A stretch of 64,000 nt of DNA from Bradyrhizobium diazoefficiens USDA 110. GTDB lineage: Bacteria > Pseudomonadota > Alphaproteobacteria > Rhizobiales > Xanthobacteraceae. The first letter of the stretch is position 1; every line of letters starts with the position of its first letter. The stretch is from contig NC_004463.1 of the NCBI RefSeq assembly GCF_000011365.1, forward strand, positions 5,628,001 to 5,692,000, given 5' to 3'. The notes below the pieces were generated by a model, which saw nothing but the letters and a program-made list of their open reading frames with translations, was not told the origin of the DNA and did not search any database. The position numbers and the translations under genes are program-made. Below are positions 56,096-63,713 of this stretch, piece after piece.

Positions 56096-56332
56096 CCCGT
56101 CCTCCTGATTGGCACGAAGCCCGATACATGTGACGCCTCAGGCGCCGCTCCCCGGCGCTTCGAAAACTGGATTCAAACTAGCCTCAGATTCGCTCTAGTT
56201 TCGTTAAACCCGAGGGGCCACTTTCTGCGATGTGGTTTCCAGTTGCTTGTCGGGCGTCGCAAGACTCAGGCGCGAGACTCGGGCATATTCCAAAGTAGAC
56301 ACTGAAAGTTAACGGAAAGGCAAACTGGGCCC

Positions 56333-56644
56333 TTGAAAAAGCCTGTTCACAACCCCCGCGAAGTCGCTGAAATCGTTGCGATTCAGGCATTGTCCTTTGT
56401 CGCGGGCGAGCCCGAGCGGCTGGGCCTGTTCCTGGCCGAGACAGGTGTCGGCCCGGAGACCCTTCGGAACGCCGCCTCGGACCCCAATTTCCTCCTCAGC
56501 GTACTCGATTTCGTGCTGCGCGATGACGCGACCGTGAAGGCCTTTGCCACGGCCTCGGAGCTGCATCCGACCAACGTTGCCGCGGCGCGGCAGGTGCTGG
56601 GCGACGCGCTCGGCGACCGGACCTGGGAGCGCGACGTGCCGTGA
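56333..56644 (+). CDS. DUF3572-family protein
   Basis: 103 aa. AEIVAIQALSFVAGEPERLGLFLAETGVGPETLRNAASDPNFLLSVLDFVLRDDATVKAFA is the DUF3572 signature, a small helical protein found across Rhizobiales with unknown role. TTG start at 56333 is likely; no ATG is available in frame. It overlaps dinB by 4 nt (GTGA), so the two are translationally coupled, which suggests a link to lesion bypass or DNA repair. That link is inference. Confidence 0.85.
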   Translation: MKKPVHNPREVAEIVAIQALSFVAGEPERLGLFLAETGVGPETLRNAASDPNFLLSVLDFVLRDDATVKAFATASELHPTNVAAARQVLGDALGDRTWERDVP

Positions 56645-57933
56645 CCGTCTCCGACCCGGCCGGGCCCCGCTGCTTCTGCCGGGATTGCCTGGTCGATCTG
56701 GATATGGGCGTGCGGCGCTGCTCGGCTTGCGGTTCCCCTCGCCTCGTCCGCCACCGCGCGCTCTCGAGCCTGACCATCGCCCATATCGACTGCGACGCCT
56801 TCTATGCGACAGTCGAGAAGCGCGACAATCCTGACATCGCCGACAAGCCCGTCATCATCGGCGGGGGCAAGCGCGGCGTCGTGTCGGCCGCCTGCTACAT
56901 CGCACGCACCTATGGCGTGCGCTCGGCGATGCCGATGTTCAAGGCGCTCGATGCCTGCCCGCACGCGATCGTGATCCGTCCCGACATGGCGAAATACGTC
57001 CGCGTCGGCCGCGAGGTACGCCAGGCCATGCAGGCGCTGACGCCGCTGGTCGAGCCGCTCTCGATCGACGAGGCCTTCCTCGATCTCTCCGGCACCGAGC
57101 GGGTCCACGGCATGATCCCGGCCAAGGTGCTGGCGCGGTTTGCGCGCAATATCGAGCGCGACATCGGCATCAGCGTCTCGGTCGGCCTCTCCTGCAACAA
57201 GTTCCTGGCCAAGATCGCCTCCGACCTCGACAAGCCGCGCGGCTTTGCCGCACTCGATCAGGAGGAAGCGCGTTTGATGCTGGCTTCGAGGCCGGTCGGC
57301 TTCATCTTCGGCGTCGGTCCTGCGACGCAGGAACGCCTGGTGCAACGCGGCTTCCGCATCATCGCCGACCTTCAGAAGGCCGACGAGATCGAGATGATGC
57401 GGCAATTTCCGAGCGACGGCCGTCGGCTGTGGCGGCTTGCCCGCGGCATCGACGACCGCCGCGTCGAGCCCGATCGGGGCGCCAAGACGATTTCCAGCGA
57501 AACCACCTTCGAGACCGACATCCGCGATTTCGCGACGCTGGAGAAGATTCTCTGGCGCCTCTGCGAGAAGACGTCGTCGCGGCTGAAGAGCAGCGAGCTT
57601 GCCGGCTCGACCGTCACGCTGAAGCTGAAGACCGCCGACTTCCGCCAGCGCACGCGCTCGCAGTCGATCGCAGCGCCAACGCAGCTCGCCGCAAAGATCT
57701 TTTCGATCTGCCGCGAGATGCTGGCCAAGGAAATCGACGGCACCGCCTTCCGCCTGATGGGCGCCGGCGTCAGCGCGCTGCGCGAAGGCTCGCCCGCCGA
57801 CGACACCGACATGCTCGACCGCCGCGCCGCCCACGCCGAGCGCGCGGTGGACAGTCTGCGCAAGAAGTTCGGCAACTCCGCCGTCATTCGTGGCATCGCG
57901 TATGATGGTCCCGAAACAGGACAGCAGGAGTGA
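56641..57933 (+). CDS. dinB: DNA polymerase IV (Y-family) with N-terminal Cys-rich extension
   Basis: 430 aa. Catalytic Asp50 in HIDCDAFYATVEKRDNP, the steric-gate region, GVVSAACYIARTYGVRSAMPMFKA, the SIDEAFLDLSGTE motif, a little-finger domain and VGLSCNKFLAKIASDLDKP confirm a complete Y-family polymerase able to copy damaged DNA. The first 45 residues are an extension with CFCRDC (11-16) and CSAC (27-30), a zinc-ribbon-like pattern that standard DinB lacks. GTG start at 56641 overlaps the DUF3572 stop. No beta-clamp motif was checked in detail. Confidence 0.95.
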   Translation: MTVSDPAGPRCFCRDCLVDLDMGVRRCSACGSPRLVRHRALSSLTIAHIDCDAFYATVEKRDNPDIADKPVIIGGGKRGVVSAACYIARTYGVRSAMPMFKALDACPHAIVIRPDMAKYVRVGREVRQAMQALTPLVEPLSIDEAFLDLSGTERVHGMIPAKVLARFARNIERDIGISVSVGLSCNKFLAKIASDLDKPRGFAALDQEEARLMLASRPVGFIFGVGPATQERLVQRGFRIIADLQKADEIEMMRQFPSDGRRLWRLARGIDDRRVEPDRGAKTISSETTFETDIRDFATLEKILWRLCEKTSSRLKSSELAGSTVTLKLKTADFRQRTRSQSIAAPTQLAAKIFSICREMLAKEIDGTAFRLMGAGVSALREGSPADDTDMLDRRAAHAERAVDSLRKKFGNSAVIRGIAYDGPETGQQE

Positions 57934-57949
57934 TCGAGTCCTGCTCAAT

Positions 57950-58105
57950 TCAGTCGCGTTCGAAGATCCGCGCACCCGGATAGACGCGCCGGGCATACTG
58001 AACGACCAACTGCCGATCCTGAGTCTCCAGGAACGGAGTTCGGATCTGACAAGACCCGACGACGAGGTGCCACAGGCCGTTGAGCTTTCGAATGATGACG
58101 TTCAT
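57950..58105 (-). CDS. Small hypothetical protein (51 aa)
   Basis: 51 aa: starts MNVIIRKLNGLWHLVVGSCQ, ends RRVYPGARIFERD. Ribosome site GAGGAAG is well placed before ATG 58105, and the frame closes with TGA. The sequence is non-repetitive and balanced, with an IRTPFLETQDRQLVVQYARR helix; this looks like a real small globular protein. No function is known to me. It is the only candidate gene between dinB and the ACT protein on this strand. Confidence 0.65.
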   Translation of the reverse strand: MNVIIRKLNGLWHLVVGSCQIRTPFLETQDRQLVVQYARRVYPGARIFERD

Positions 58106-58304
58106 TTGAGCTTCCTCGCAGTGACCCGAGTGGACTCAAATTGTAAGAATCTCCCGCCGTCGCTCAATTGTACCAGCGTAAGGTCAGCGTATGAGAAGGA
58201 TTGCAAGAGATATACAAAGGTATGTTGACCGTGACTCCAACGGCTTCCGGCGCCGATAGCTTCCCAAGGGCTCAAACGATCCCGCCCGCCCAGGAGCTGG
58301 CACC

Positions 58305-58712
58305 GTGACAGGCGAACGCGACCTCAGCGTGCTGTTGAGAAACACGAAGCCGGAGATGCAGCCCGGCGCCTTCGTGTTTTGCACGATCCCGCCCAACGAG
58401 CCCATTCCCGCAGCGGTCAACCCACTGCTGACGTTCCGCGAGCAGGAAGGAACGACGCTGGTGATCCCACGCGAAGAAGCCGTGGCATCAGGCTTACGCT
58501 ACGCGTTTGCATCGCGCCTGATCACGCTGACAGTTCACTCCGCACTCGATGCGGTGGGCTTTCTGGCGGCTATCACGGCGCGACTGGCCGAAGCCGGCAT
58601 CAGCGTGAATGCCGTTTCGGCCTTCCACCACGACCATCTCTTTGTGGCTGTCGACCAGGCCGATGAGGCGATGGCCGTTCTGCGGGAGATGTCCAAAGCA
58701 AGGCACTCGTAG
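58305..58712 (+). CDS. ACT-domain protein (DUF-type regulatory ACT)
   Basis: 135 aa. The N-terminal half is a beta domain (LRNTKPEMQPGAFVFCTIPP and LTFREQEGTTLVIPREEA) and the C-terminal half a clear ACT domain (LITLTVHSALDAVGFLAAITARLAEAGISVNAVSAFHHDHLFVA). Such stand-alone ACT proteins probably bind an amino acid and modulate a partner enzyme. GTG start at 58305. The stop is followed directly by a short hairpin repeat. Confidence 0.9.
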   Translation: MTGERDLSVLLRNTKPEMQPGAFVFCTIPPNEPIPAAVNPLLTFREQEGTTLVIPREEAVASGLRYAFASRLITLTVHSALDAVGFLAAITARLAEAGISVNAVSAFHHDHLFVAVDQADEAMAVLREMSKARHS

Positions 58713-58743
58713 CCCGGGTGGAGCGAAGCACAATCCGGGCTAC
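58709..58743. repeat. Short hairpin repeat at the 3' end of the ACT gene
   Basis: GTAGCCCGG ... CCGGGCTAC with a 17-base middle containing GAGCGAAGCACAAT. Overlaps the ACT stop codon and precedes the convergent Nudix stop by 5 bases, so it may serve as a shared terminator. Confidence 0.7.
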
Positions 58744-58748
58744 GGGAT

Positions 58749-59147
58749 TCACGAACACAGCGGAAGTAGGTTGTCCCGCGTCAAAGGCGCGAGTTTGACA
58801 GCTCCGGGCGTGGACGGATCGAGCCAGAGAATCTCCTCGATCTCGGCTCCCGGAGCGACCCGATGCGCAATGACGATGCGGAAAACTTCCGCATCGACCT
58901 GCCGGCCCGGCTCATTCGCGGCAGGCGCAGTGTATCGCCCGACATAGGTCATCTCGCTCGGATCGATATCGATCCCGAGCTCCTCCGACAATTCGCGCCT
59001 CAGCGCGTCCTGCGGATGCTCGCCGGTCTCGATCTTTCCTCCGGGCTGCATGAAGCTTTCGGTAGCCTTCTTCCTGACCAGCAGGACGCGCCCATCGCTC
59101 CTGCTCATCAAGGCAGCAGCGATCCGAATGGAATTCTGCAAAGTCAT
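58749..59147 (-). CDS. Nudix hydrolase (MutT-like)
   Basis: 132 aa with a complete Nudix box, GGKIETGEHPQDALRRELSEELGI (G-x5-E-x7-REL-x-EE-x-G). The short length and VLLVRKKATESFMQPGGK lead suggest a MutT/NUDT-type diphosphohydrolase acting on nucleotide or related substrates. It starts 12 nt after the RidA-like gene on the same strand, so the two form an operon. Confidence 0.93.
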   Translation of the reverse strand: MTLQNSIRIAAALMSRSDGRVLLVRKKATESFMQPGGKIETGEHPQDALRRELSEELGIDIDPSEMTYVGRYTAPAANEPGRQVDAEVFRIVIAHRVAPGAEIEEILWLDPSTPGAVKLAPLTRDNLLPLCS

Positions 59148-59159
59148 TCCGTCCGCACC

Positions 59160-59561
59160 TCAATCCGCGACCGCCACCGCCTCGATCTCGATCAGCCATT
59201 CCGGCGCGGCGAGCGCGGAGACACCGACGAGGGTGGAGGCCGGCGGCTCCATGCCTTCGAAGAAGGCGGAGCGGGCCTTGCCGATGATCGGGCGCAATTC
59301 CGGCTTGTAGTTCACCACGAAGGTCGTGATCTTGACGATGTTGGCGTAGCTCGCGCCGGCAGCCTTCAGCGCCAGGCCGAGATTCTGCATCACCTGCGTC
59401 GTCTGCGCGGCGATATCGCCCTCGCCGACGATCCGCCCCTCCTCGTCGGTCGAGACCTGGCCCGAGATGTAGATCGTCCGCGCGCCCGTGGCGGTGACGA
59501 CGTGGGAATAGGCCGGATTGTGGTGCAGGCCGCTGGGGCGGAGATGGTCGAGCTTGGGCAT
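59160..59561 (-). CDS. RidA-family protein lacking the catalytic Arg
   Basis: 133 aa, YjgF/RidA fold: GARTIYISGQVSTDEEGRI, TTQVMQNLGLALKAAGASYANIVKITTFVV and the C-terminal IEIEAVAV. In RidA the segment PARSCVEV contributes Arg105 for imine hydrolysis; here the aligned segment reads PPASTLVGV, placing Ala at that site. It is therefore probably not a 2-aminoacrylate deaminase but a RidA-like binding protein or an enzyme with other chemistry. First gene of a two-gene unit with the Nudix gene. Start at 59561 fits the family. Confidence 0.88.
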   Translation of the reverse strand: MPKLDHLRPSGLHHNPAYSHVVTATGARTIYISGQVSTDEEGRIVGEGDIAAQTTQVMQNLGLALKAAGASYANIVKITTFVVNYKPELRPIIGKARSAFFEGMEPPASTLVGVSALAAPEWLIEIEAVAVAD

Positions 59562-59629
59562 GGAGGGGCTCCCGGAGGTTTGTGGTTGGGAGAGAGCGTA
59601 GCGGGAGAGGGAGCTGAGGGCCAGCCCGT

Positions 59630-59713
59630 CATTGCGAGGAGCTCTTGCGACGAAGCAATCCAGAATCGTTCCTCGGAGAGATTCTGGATTGCTTCGGTGC
59701 GCTCGCAATGACG
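59630..59713. repeat. Intergenic palindromic repeat, family A
   Basis: CATTGCGAGGAGC ... GCTCGCAATGACG with an inner CAATCCAGAATC / GATTCTGGATTG stem. Placed back to back with a family B copy at 59747-59846. Confidence 0.85.
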
Positions 59714-59746
59714 ACACCGAGTGAGAGCCGACAAACAACTCTCGCC

Positions 59747-59846
59747 GTCCTTCCGGGGCGGTCCGCAGGACCGAACCCGGAATCTCGAGATTCTCAGGTG
59801 CGCAATTGCGCACCATAGTTCTCGCTTCGCGAGCCCCGGAATGACG
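59747..59846. repeat. Intergenic palindromic repeat, family B
   Basis: Shares CCCGGAATCTCGAGATTCTCAGG with 24943-25042, and CTCGCTTCGCGAG near its end forms another short hairpin. It ends 9 bases before the stop of the EipB gene. Confidence 0.85.
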
Positions 59847-59854
59847 ATCGACGT

Positions 59855-60700
59855 TCAATTACAGGGCTTGCTGTCCTTGACGTCGAACTTGCCCATCGCG
59901 CCCGAGATGACGAAATCATTGTAATCGAGCACGAGCTGGCGCGAGACGCCGTTCTCATAGAGCTCGAATGCCATTGCATAGATCGGCGTCTGCTCGCCTT
60001 CCTTCTGCTGGGCGTCGCGGTCGAAATAGCTGACGGTGACGGGCCAGCGCTTGAGCGATTTCATGTGCTCGTCCGTGGTGGACGGATCGGTCGAGGAGGC
60101 ACGGTCGGCGGGGATCGGCTGGCCGATCACGGTCAGCGTGTTGTAGACTTTCTGGCCGTCGTCGGAGCCGTCATAGACGGACAGCTCGAGCAGCGACTTG
60201 CCGTCCTTGGCGGCGGCGATGATGCGCTGGATCTGCTCGGTCGGGAACACGATCTTGCCGTCGAGCGTAAAGCTCTTCGGCGCCGGCAGCTTCAGCTTGA
60301 CGTTGATGTGGTCGCCGTCGCGCTCTGCCGATCCGTCGACCCGTCCGGCGTCGGCCTCGTTCATCCGCGTCTCGATCTTGAAACGGTAGCTTTTTCCCGC
60401 GGCGTCCTCCCAGGAGTTGGAGCGGAGGTCGCTGAGCGTGATCTTGCCCTCGCCGCTGTCGAGCTCGGAGACCTGGCGGAATTCGGAGGTGTAGCCCTCG
60501 CAGGAGCTTCCGGTGAAATTGTAGAGGATGCGGCCGCGCGCGCTGTTGACCGAATTGGAACGCGATTTGACGAGGCTGAGGTCATAGAGCGCCTGATGCG
60601 CGAGGAACGGACCGTTGGCGGCCAGCGCCCCGCCGCCGGGGCCACAAGCGGCCGCCGCGAGCGCCATCACACCGAGCGAAGTCCGGAAAAGGTGCATCAT
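59855..60700 (-). CDS. eipB: Periplasmic envelope-integrity protein EipB (DUF1849)
   Basis: 281 aa with a signal peptide (LGVMALAAAACGPGGGALAAN). Mature part carries the EipB features FLAHQALYDLSLVKSRS, GRILYNFTGSSCEGYTSEFRQ and MAFELYENGVSRQLVLDYNDFVISG. Cys67 and Cys280 match the conserved disulfide pair of Brucella EipB, a beta-spiral protein needed for envelope stability. Start at 60700 has AAGGAA upstream; MM at the start makes 60697 equally possible. Flanked by repeats downstream and a RidA gene upstream in divergent orientation. Confidence 0.93.
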   Translation of the reverse strand: MMHLFRTSLGVMALAAAACGPGGGALAANGPFLAHQALYDLSLVKSRSNSVNSARGRILYNFTGSSCEGYTSEFRQVSELDSGEGKITLSDLRSNSWEDAAGKSYRFKIETRMNEADAGRVDGSAERDGDHINVKLKLPAPKSFTLDGKIVFPTEQIQRIIAAAKDGKSLLELSVYDGSDDGQKVYNTLTVIGQPIPADRASSTDPSTTDEHMKSLKRWPVTVSYFDRDAQQKEGEQTPIYAMAFELYENGVSRQLVLDYNDFVISGAMGKFDVKDSKPCN

Positions 60701-60948
60701 GTCTGTTCCTTGAAGATGCGTCCTTGGGAAGCGCAGATTCGACATTTTAATGACCGTTCCATTGCGTCGCAACTGAGGCCGTTTCACGTAAAGTTGCGGC
60801 CCTCGCCCTGAACCTCCTGCCCTGCCTCAACAAAATGCAGCCCGCCGGGGTTGCTTGCATGTGGCGGCACGATGGGCGAAACAGGGCGCGCCCGGGCCGC
60901 CGATGGGACGCGCCCGGGGTGGATGATTTTTGGACAACGAGGTCGAAG

Positions 60949-61416
60949 ATGGCGGGCACGGTCGAGCAGAAGCTGGCGGAACAGGGCATCAAGCTGCACG
61001 AGGCGCCCACCCCCGTGGCCAACTACGTGCCGTTCGTGCGCACCGGCAATCTGCTGTTCGTCTCCGGCCAAGTCTGCTTCGATCCCGCGGGCAAGCTGAT
61101 CGCCAAGGGGAAGCTGGGTGCCGGCGTCTCGATCGAAGAAGGCGCCGCGGCCGCGCGCGGCTGCGCCGTCAACCTGCTGGCCCAGGTCAAGGCGGCCCTC
61201 GGCGACCTCGACAAGGTCGTGCGCGTGGTACGCCTCGGCGGCTTCATCAATTCGGCGCCGGACTTCCTCGACGGGCCGAAGGTGCTCAATGGTGCCTCCG
61301 ACCTGATGGTTGCCGCCTTCGGTGACAAGGGCCGCCATGCCCGCACCACCGTCGGCGTCGCCTCGCTGCCCGCGGATGCGGCGGTGGAGGTCGAGGGTGT
61401 GTTCGAGGTCGCCTGA
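60949..61416 (+). CDS. RidA-family protein (YjgH/XC-type)
   Basis: 155 aa. MAGTVEQKLAEQGIKLHEAPTPVANYVPFVRTGNLLFVSGQVCFDP is the start of a longer RidA subgroup; the substrate-side segment GRHARTTVGVASLPADAAVEVEG keeps an Arg in the catalytic position, unlike the RidA protein at 59160. Reactive imine/enamine hydrolysis is plausible. Start 60949 has a GAGGTC-like site. Followed after 5 nt by a GDPD gene. Confidence 0.9.
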   Translation: MAGTVEQKLAEQGIKLHEAPTPVANYVPFVRTGNLLFVSGQVCFDPAGKLIAKGKLGAGVSIEEGAAAARGCAVNLLAQVKAALGDLDKVVRVVRLGGFINSAPDFLDGPKVLNGASDLMVAAFGDKGRHARTTVGVASLPADAAVEVEGVFEVA

Positions 61417-61421
61417 CGCGA

Positions 61422-62168
61422 ATGCGCGCCCCTGATTGGCTGACAGCCCGGCCGGTCGCCCATCGCGGCCTGCACGACATTTCCCGCGGAATCGTCGAGA
61501 ACATGCCGGGCGCGGTCCAGGCTGCGATCGCAGGCAATTTCTCGATCGAGGTCGACATCCAGCTCTCGGCCGACGGCGAGGCCATGGTCCATCACGACCA
61601 TGCGCTCGGCCGCCTCACCGAGGCCACCGGCGAGGTGATCGAGAGGACCGCGGCGGAGCTGAGGGCGATCAGGTTCAAGGACACGGACGAGCGGATGATG
61701 TCGCTGTCCGACCTCTGCGCCATGGTTGGCGGCCGGGTGCCGCTGGTGATTGAGGTGAAGAGCCATTTTGGCGGCGACCGCAAGCTGGTGAAGCGGATGG
61801 CCGAGGTGCTGGCGTCCTATCAGGGCCCCGCGGTCGGCATGTCCTTCGATCCCGACCAGGTGCTGGCGCTGCGCGAGCTGCTGCCCTCCCGCCCGCGCGG
61901 CATCGTCGCGCAGCGGAGCTATGAAGACGAGTACTGGGCCAAGCTGACCGAGGCGCAGCGCGACAGCATGCTGTACCTGCGCCACGGCTTCCAGACCCAG
62001 CCGCATTTCGTCGCCTTCAAGGTCGACCACCTCCCGGCACCCGCCCCCTGGATCGCCCGCAATGTGTTCGGCTGCGCCCTGCTCGGCTGGACCGTCCGCA
62101 CGCCCGAGCAGCGGACGCGGGTCGGGCAGTATGCGGACCAGATGATCTTTGAGGGGTTCGTGCCGTAG
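61422..62168 (+). CDS. Glycerophosphodiester phosphodiesterase
   Basis: 248-aa TIM barrel. Active-site residues appear in VAHRGLHDISRGIVENMPGA (HR, N), FSIEVDIQLSADGEAMVHHD (ExD and H) and LVIEVKSHF. It hydrolyses glycerophosphodiesters to glycerol-3-phosphate plus alcohol. No signal peptide, so it is cytoplasmic, in lipid turnover. Overlap-free but only 5 nt after the RidA-like gene, so the two are likely cotranscribed. Confidence 0.93.
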   Translation: MRAPDWLTARPVAHRGLHDISRGIVENMPGAVQAAIAGNFSIEVDIQLSADGEAMVHHDHALGRLTEATGEVIERTAAELRAIRFKDTDERMMSLSDLCAMVGGRVPLVIEVKSHFGGDRKLVKRMAEVLASYQGPAVGMSFDPDQVLALRELLPSRPRGIVAQRSYEDEYWAKLTEAQRDSMLYLRHGFQTQPHFVAFKVDHLPAPAPWIARNVFGCALLGWTVRTPEQRTRVGQYADQMIFEGFVP

Positions 62169-62175
62169 CCCTAGG

Positions 62176-62296
62176 GTCGTCCTGGCGAAAGCCAGGACCC
62201 ATTACCCCAGGGAGGAGTCGTGGCCCGAAGCTGCAACTCCGAGTCATCGCCAAACCAAATTCCGTGGGTATGGGTCCTGGCTATCGCCAGGACGAC
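62176..62296. repeat. Intergenic palindromic repeat, family C (diverged)
   Basis: GTCGTCCTGGCGAAAGCCAGGACCCAT ... GTCCTGGCTATCGCCAGGACGAC are arms of the same layout as 37459-37586, with compensating C-to-T changes that preserve pairing. Confidence 0.82.
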
Positions 62297-62396
62297 TCGG
62301 GATAGATCTTTGCACAATCGCTGATACCGCGTTTGCATCTACACCTCAGTTCCCGCCCTCTTGAAGTCGCTGCTGCAATGCACGATCTTGGGCACG

Positions 62397-63653
62397 ATGG
62401 CATCAACCGAAATCACGCTCGAGGCCGTACCGTCCATTGGCGAAGTGTCGCCCGAAGATTGGGACGCCTGCGCAAATCCCGGCAAGGCTCTTATCGAAAA
62501 GGCTTGCAACGGGCATGGCAAGGGATCCTCATCCGGGCTTCCAGGCGATTCGGCCGGTCTCTTAAAGCCTGCCTATAACCCGTTCGTCTCGCACGCGTTT
62601 CTCTCCGCCGTCGAGAAATCGGGTTCGGCCACGATCCGCACCGGATGGGGACCCCGGCATCTGATCGCCAAGATCGACGGCCGCGTTGCCGGCGTCGTGC
62701 CCTGCTATCTGAAATCGCATTCGCAGGGCGAATACGTCTTCGACCGCGGCTGGGCTGACGCCTACGAGCGGGCCGGCGGGCGCTACTATCCCAAACTCCA
62801 GGTCTCGGTTCCCTTCACCCCGGCGACCGGGCCGCGGCTGCTGGTCCGCGACGGTGTCGACCGCGAGCGCATCATGGAGGCATTGGCGAGCGGGCTGGTG
62901 GCGCTGTGCGGGGTCAGCAAGGCTTCCTCGGTGCACGTCACCTTCGCGCGGGAGGCGGAGTGGAAGCTGCTCGCCGGGCACGGCTTCCTCCAGCGCACCG
63001 ACCAGCAGTTCCACTGGCACAACGAGGGTTTTGCGAGCTTCGACGACTTCCTCGCCACCCTGAACTCGCGCCACCGCAAATCGATCAAGCGCGAACGCCG
63101 CGACGCGCTCGCGTCCGGCATCACGATCCACTGGCTCACCGGAAAAGACATCACCGAGGAGGCCTGGGACGCCTTCTTCGAATTCTACATGGAGACCGGC
63201 TCGCGCAAATGGGGCCGTCCGTATCTGACGCGCGAGTTCTTCTCGCTGATCGGCGAGACCATGAGCGAGGACGTGCTGCTGGTGATGGCGCGCCGCAATG
63301 GCCGCTGGATCGCGGGCGCGATCAACTTCATCGGCTCGGACACGCTGTTCGGCCGCAACTGGGGCGCGGTCGAGCATCATCCGTTCCTGCATTTCGAGGT
63401 CTGCTACTATCAGGCGATCGATTTCGCGATCACCCGCGGCCTCACACACGTCGAGGCCGGCGCGCAAGGCGAGCACAAGATCGCGCGCGGCTACCTGCCG
63501 AAGACGACCCATTCCGCCCACTTCATTGCCGATCCGGGCCTGCGCCGCGCCATCGACGATTACCTCAAGCGCGAGCGCGCCTATGTCGCCGAGGCCGGAC
63601 GGGAGTTGGCCGAGCTCGGCCCGTTCCGGAAAGGCGCCGACGAGGCGCCTTGA
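62397..63653 (+). CDS. FemAB/GNAT-like protein (PF04339 type)
   Basis: 418 aa. Full-length match in layout to the FemAB-like acyltransferase group: NPFVSHAFLSAVEKSGSA, HLIAKIDGRVAGVVPCYLKSHSQGEYVFDRGWADAYERAGG, TRFSSL-type middle and VEAGAQGEHKIARGYLPKTTHSAHFI near the end. These proteins are predicted acyl- or aminoacyltransferases of the envelope, but none is well characterised. Start at ATG 62397 is chosen; 62361 is an alternative. It precedes a HIT-family gene by 60 nt. Confidence 0.86.
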   Translation: MASTEITLEAVPSIGEVSPEDWDACANPGKALIEKACNGHGKGSSSGLPGDSAGLLKPAYNPFVSHAFLSAVEKSGSATIRTGWGPRHLIAKIDGRVAGVVPCYLKSHSQGEYVFDRGWADAYERAGGRYYPKLQVSVPFTPATGPRLLVRDGVDRERIMEALASGLVALCGVSKASSVHVTFAREAEWKLLAGHGFLQRTDQQFHWHNEGFASFDDFLATLNSRHRKSIKRERRDALASGITIHWLTGKDITEEAWDAFFEFYMETGSRKWGRPYLTREFFSLIGETMSEDVLLVMARRNGRWIAGAINFIGSDTLFGRNWGAVEHHPFLHFEVCYYQAIDFAITRGLTHVEAGAQGEHKIARGYLPKTTHSAHFIADPGLRRAIDDYLKRERAYVAEAGRELAELGPFRKGADEAP

Positions 63654-63713
63654 CGGTTCGATGCGGCTGGTGACAGTAAGCGCAAAATTCCGAGGAGCCG
63701 CCGAGGAGCTGCC

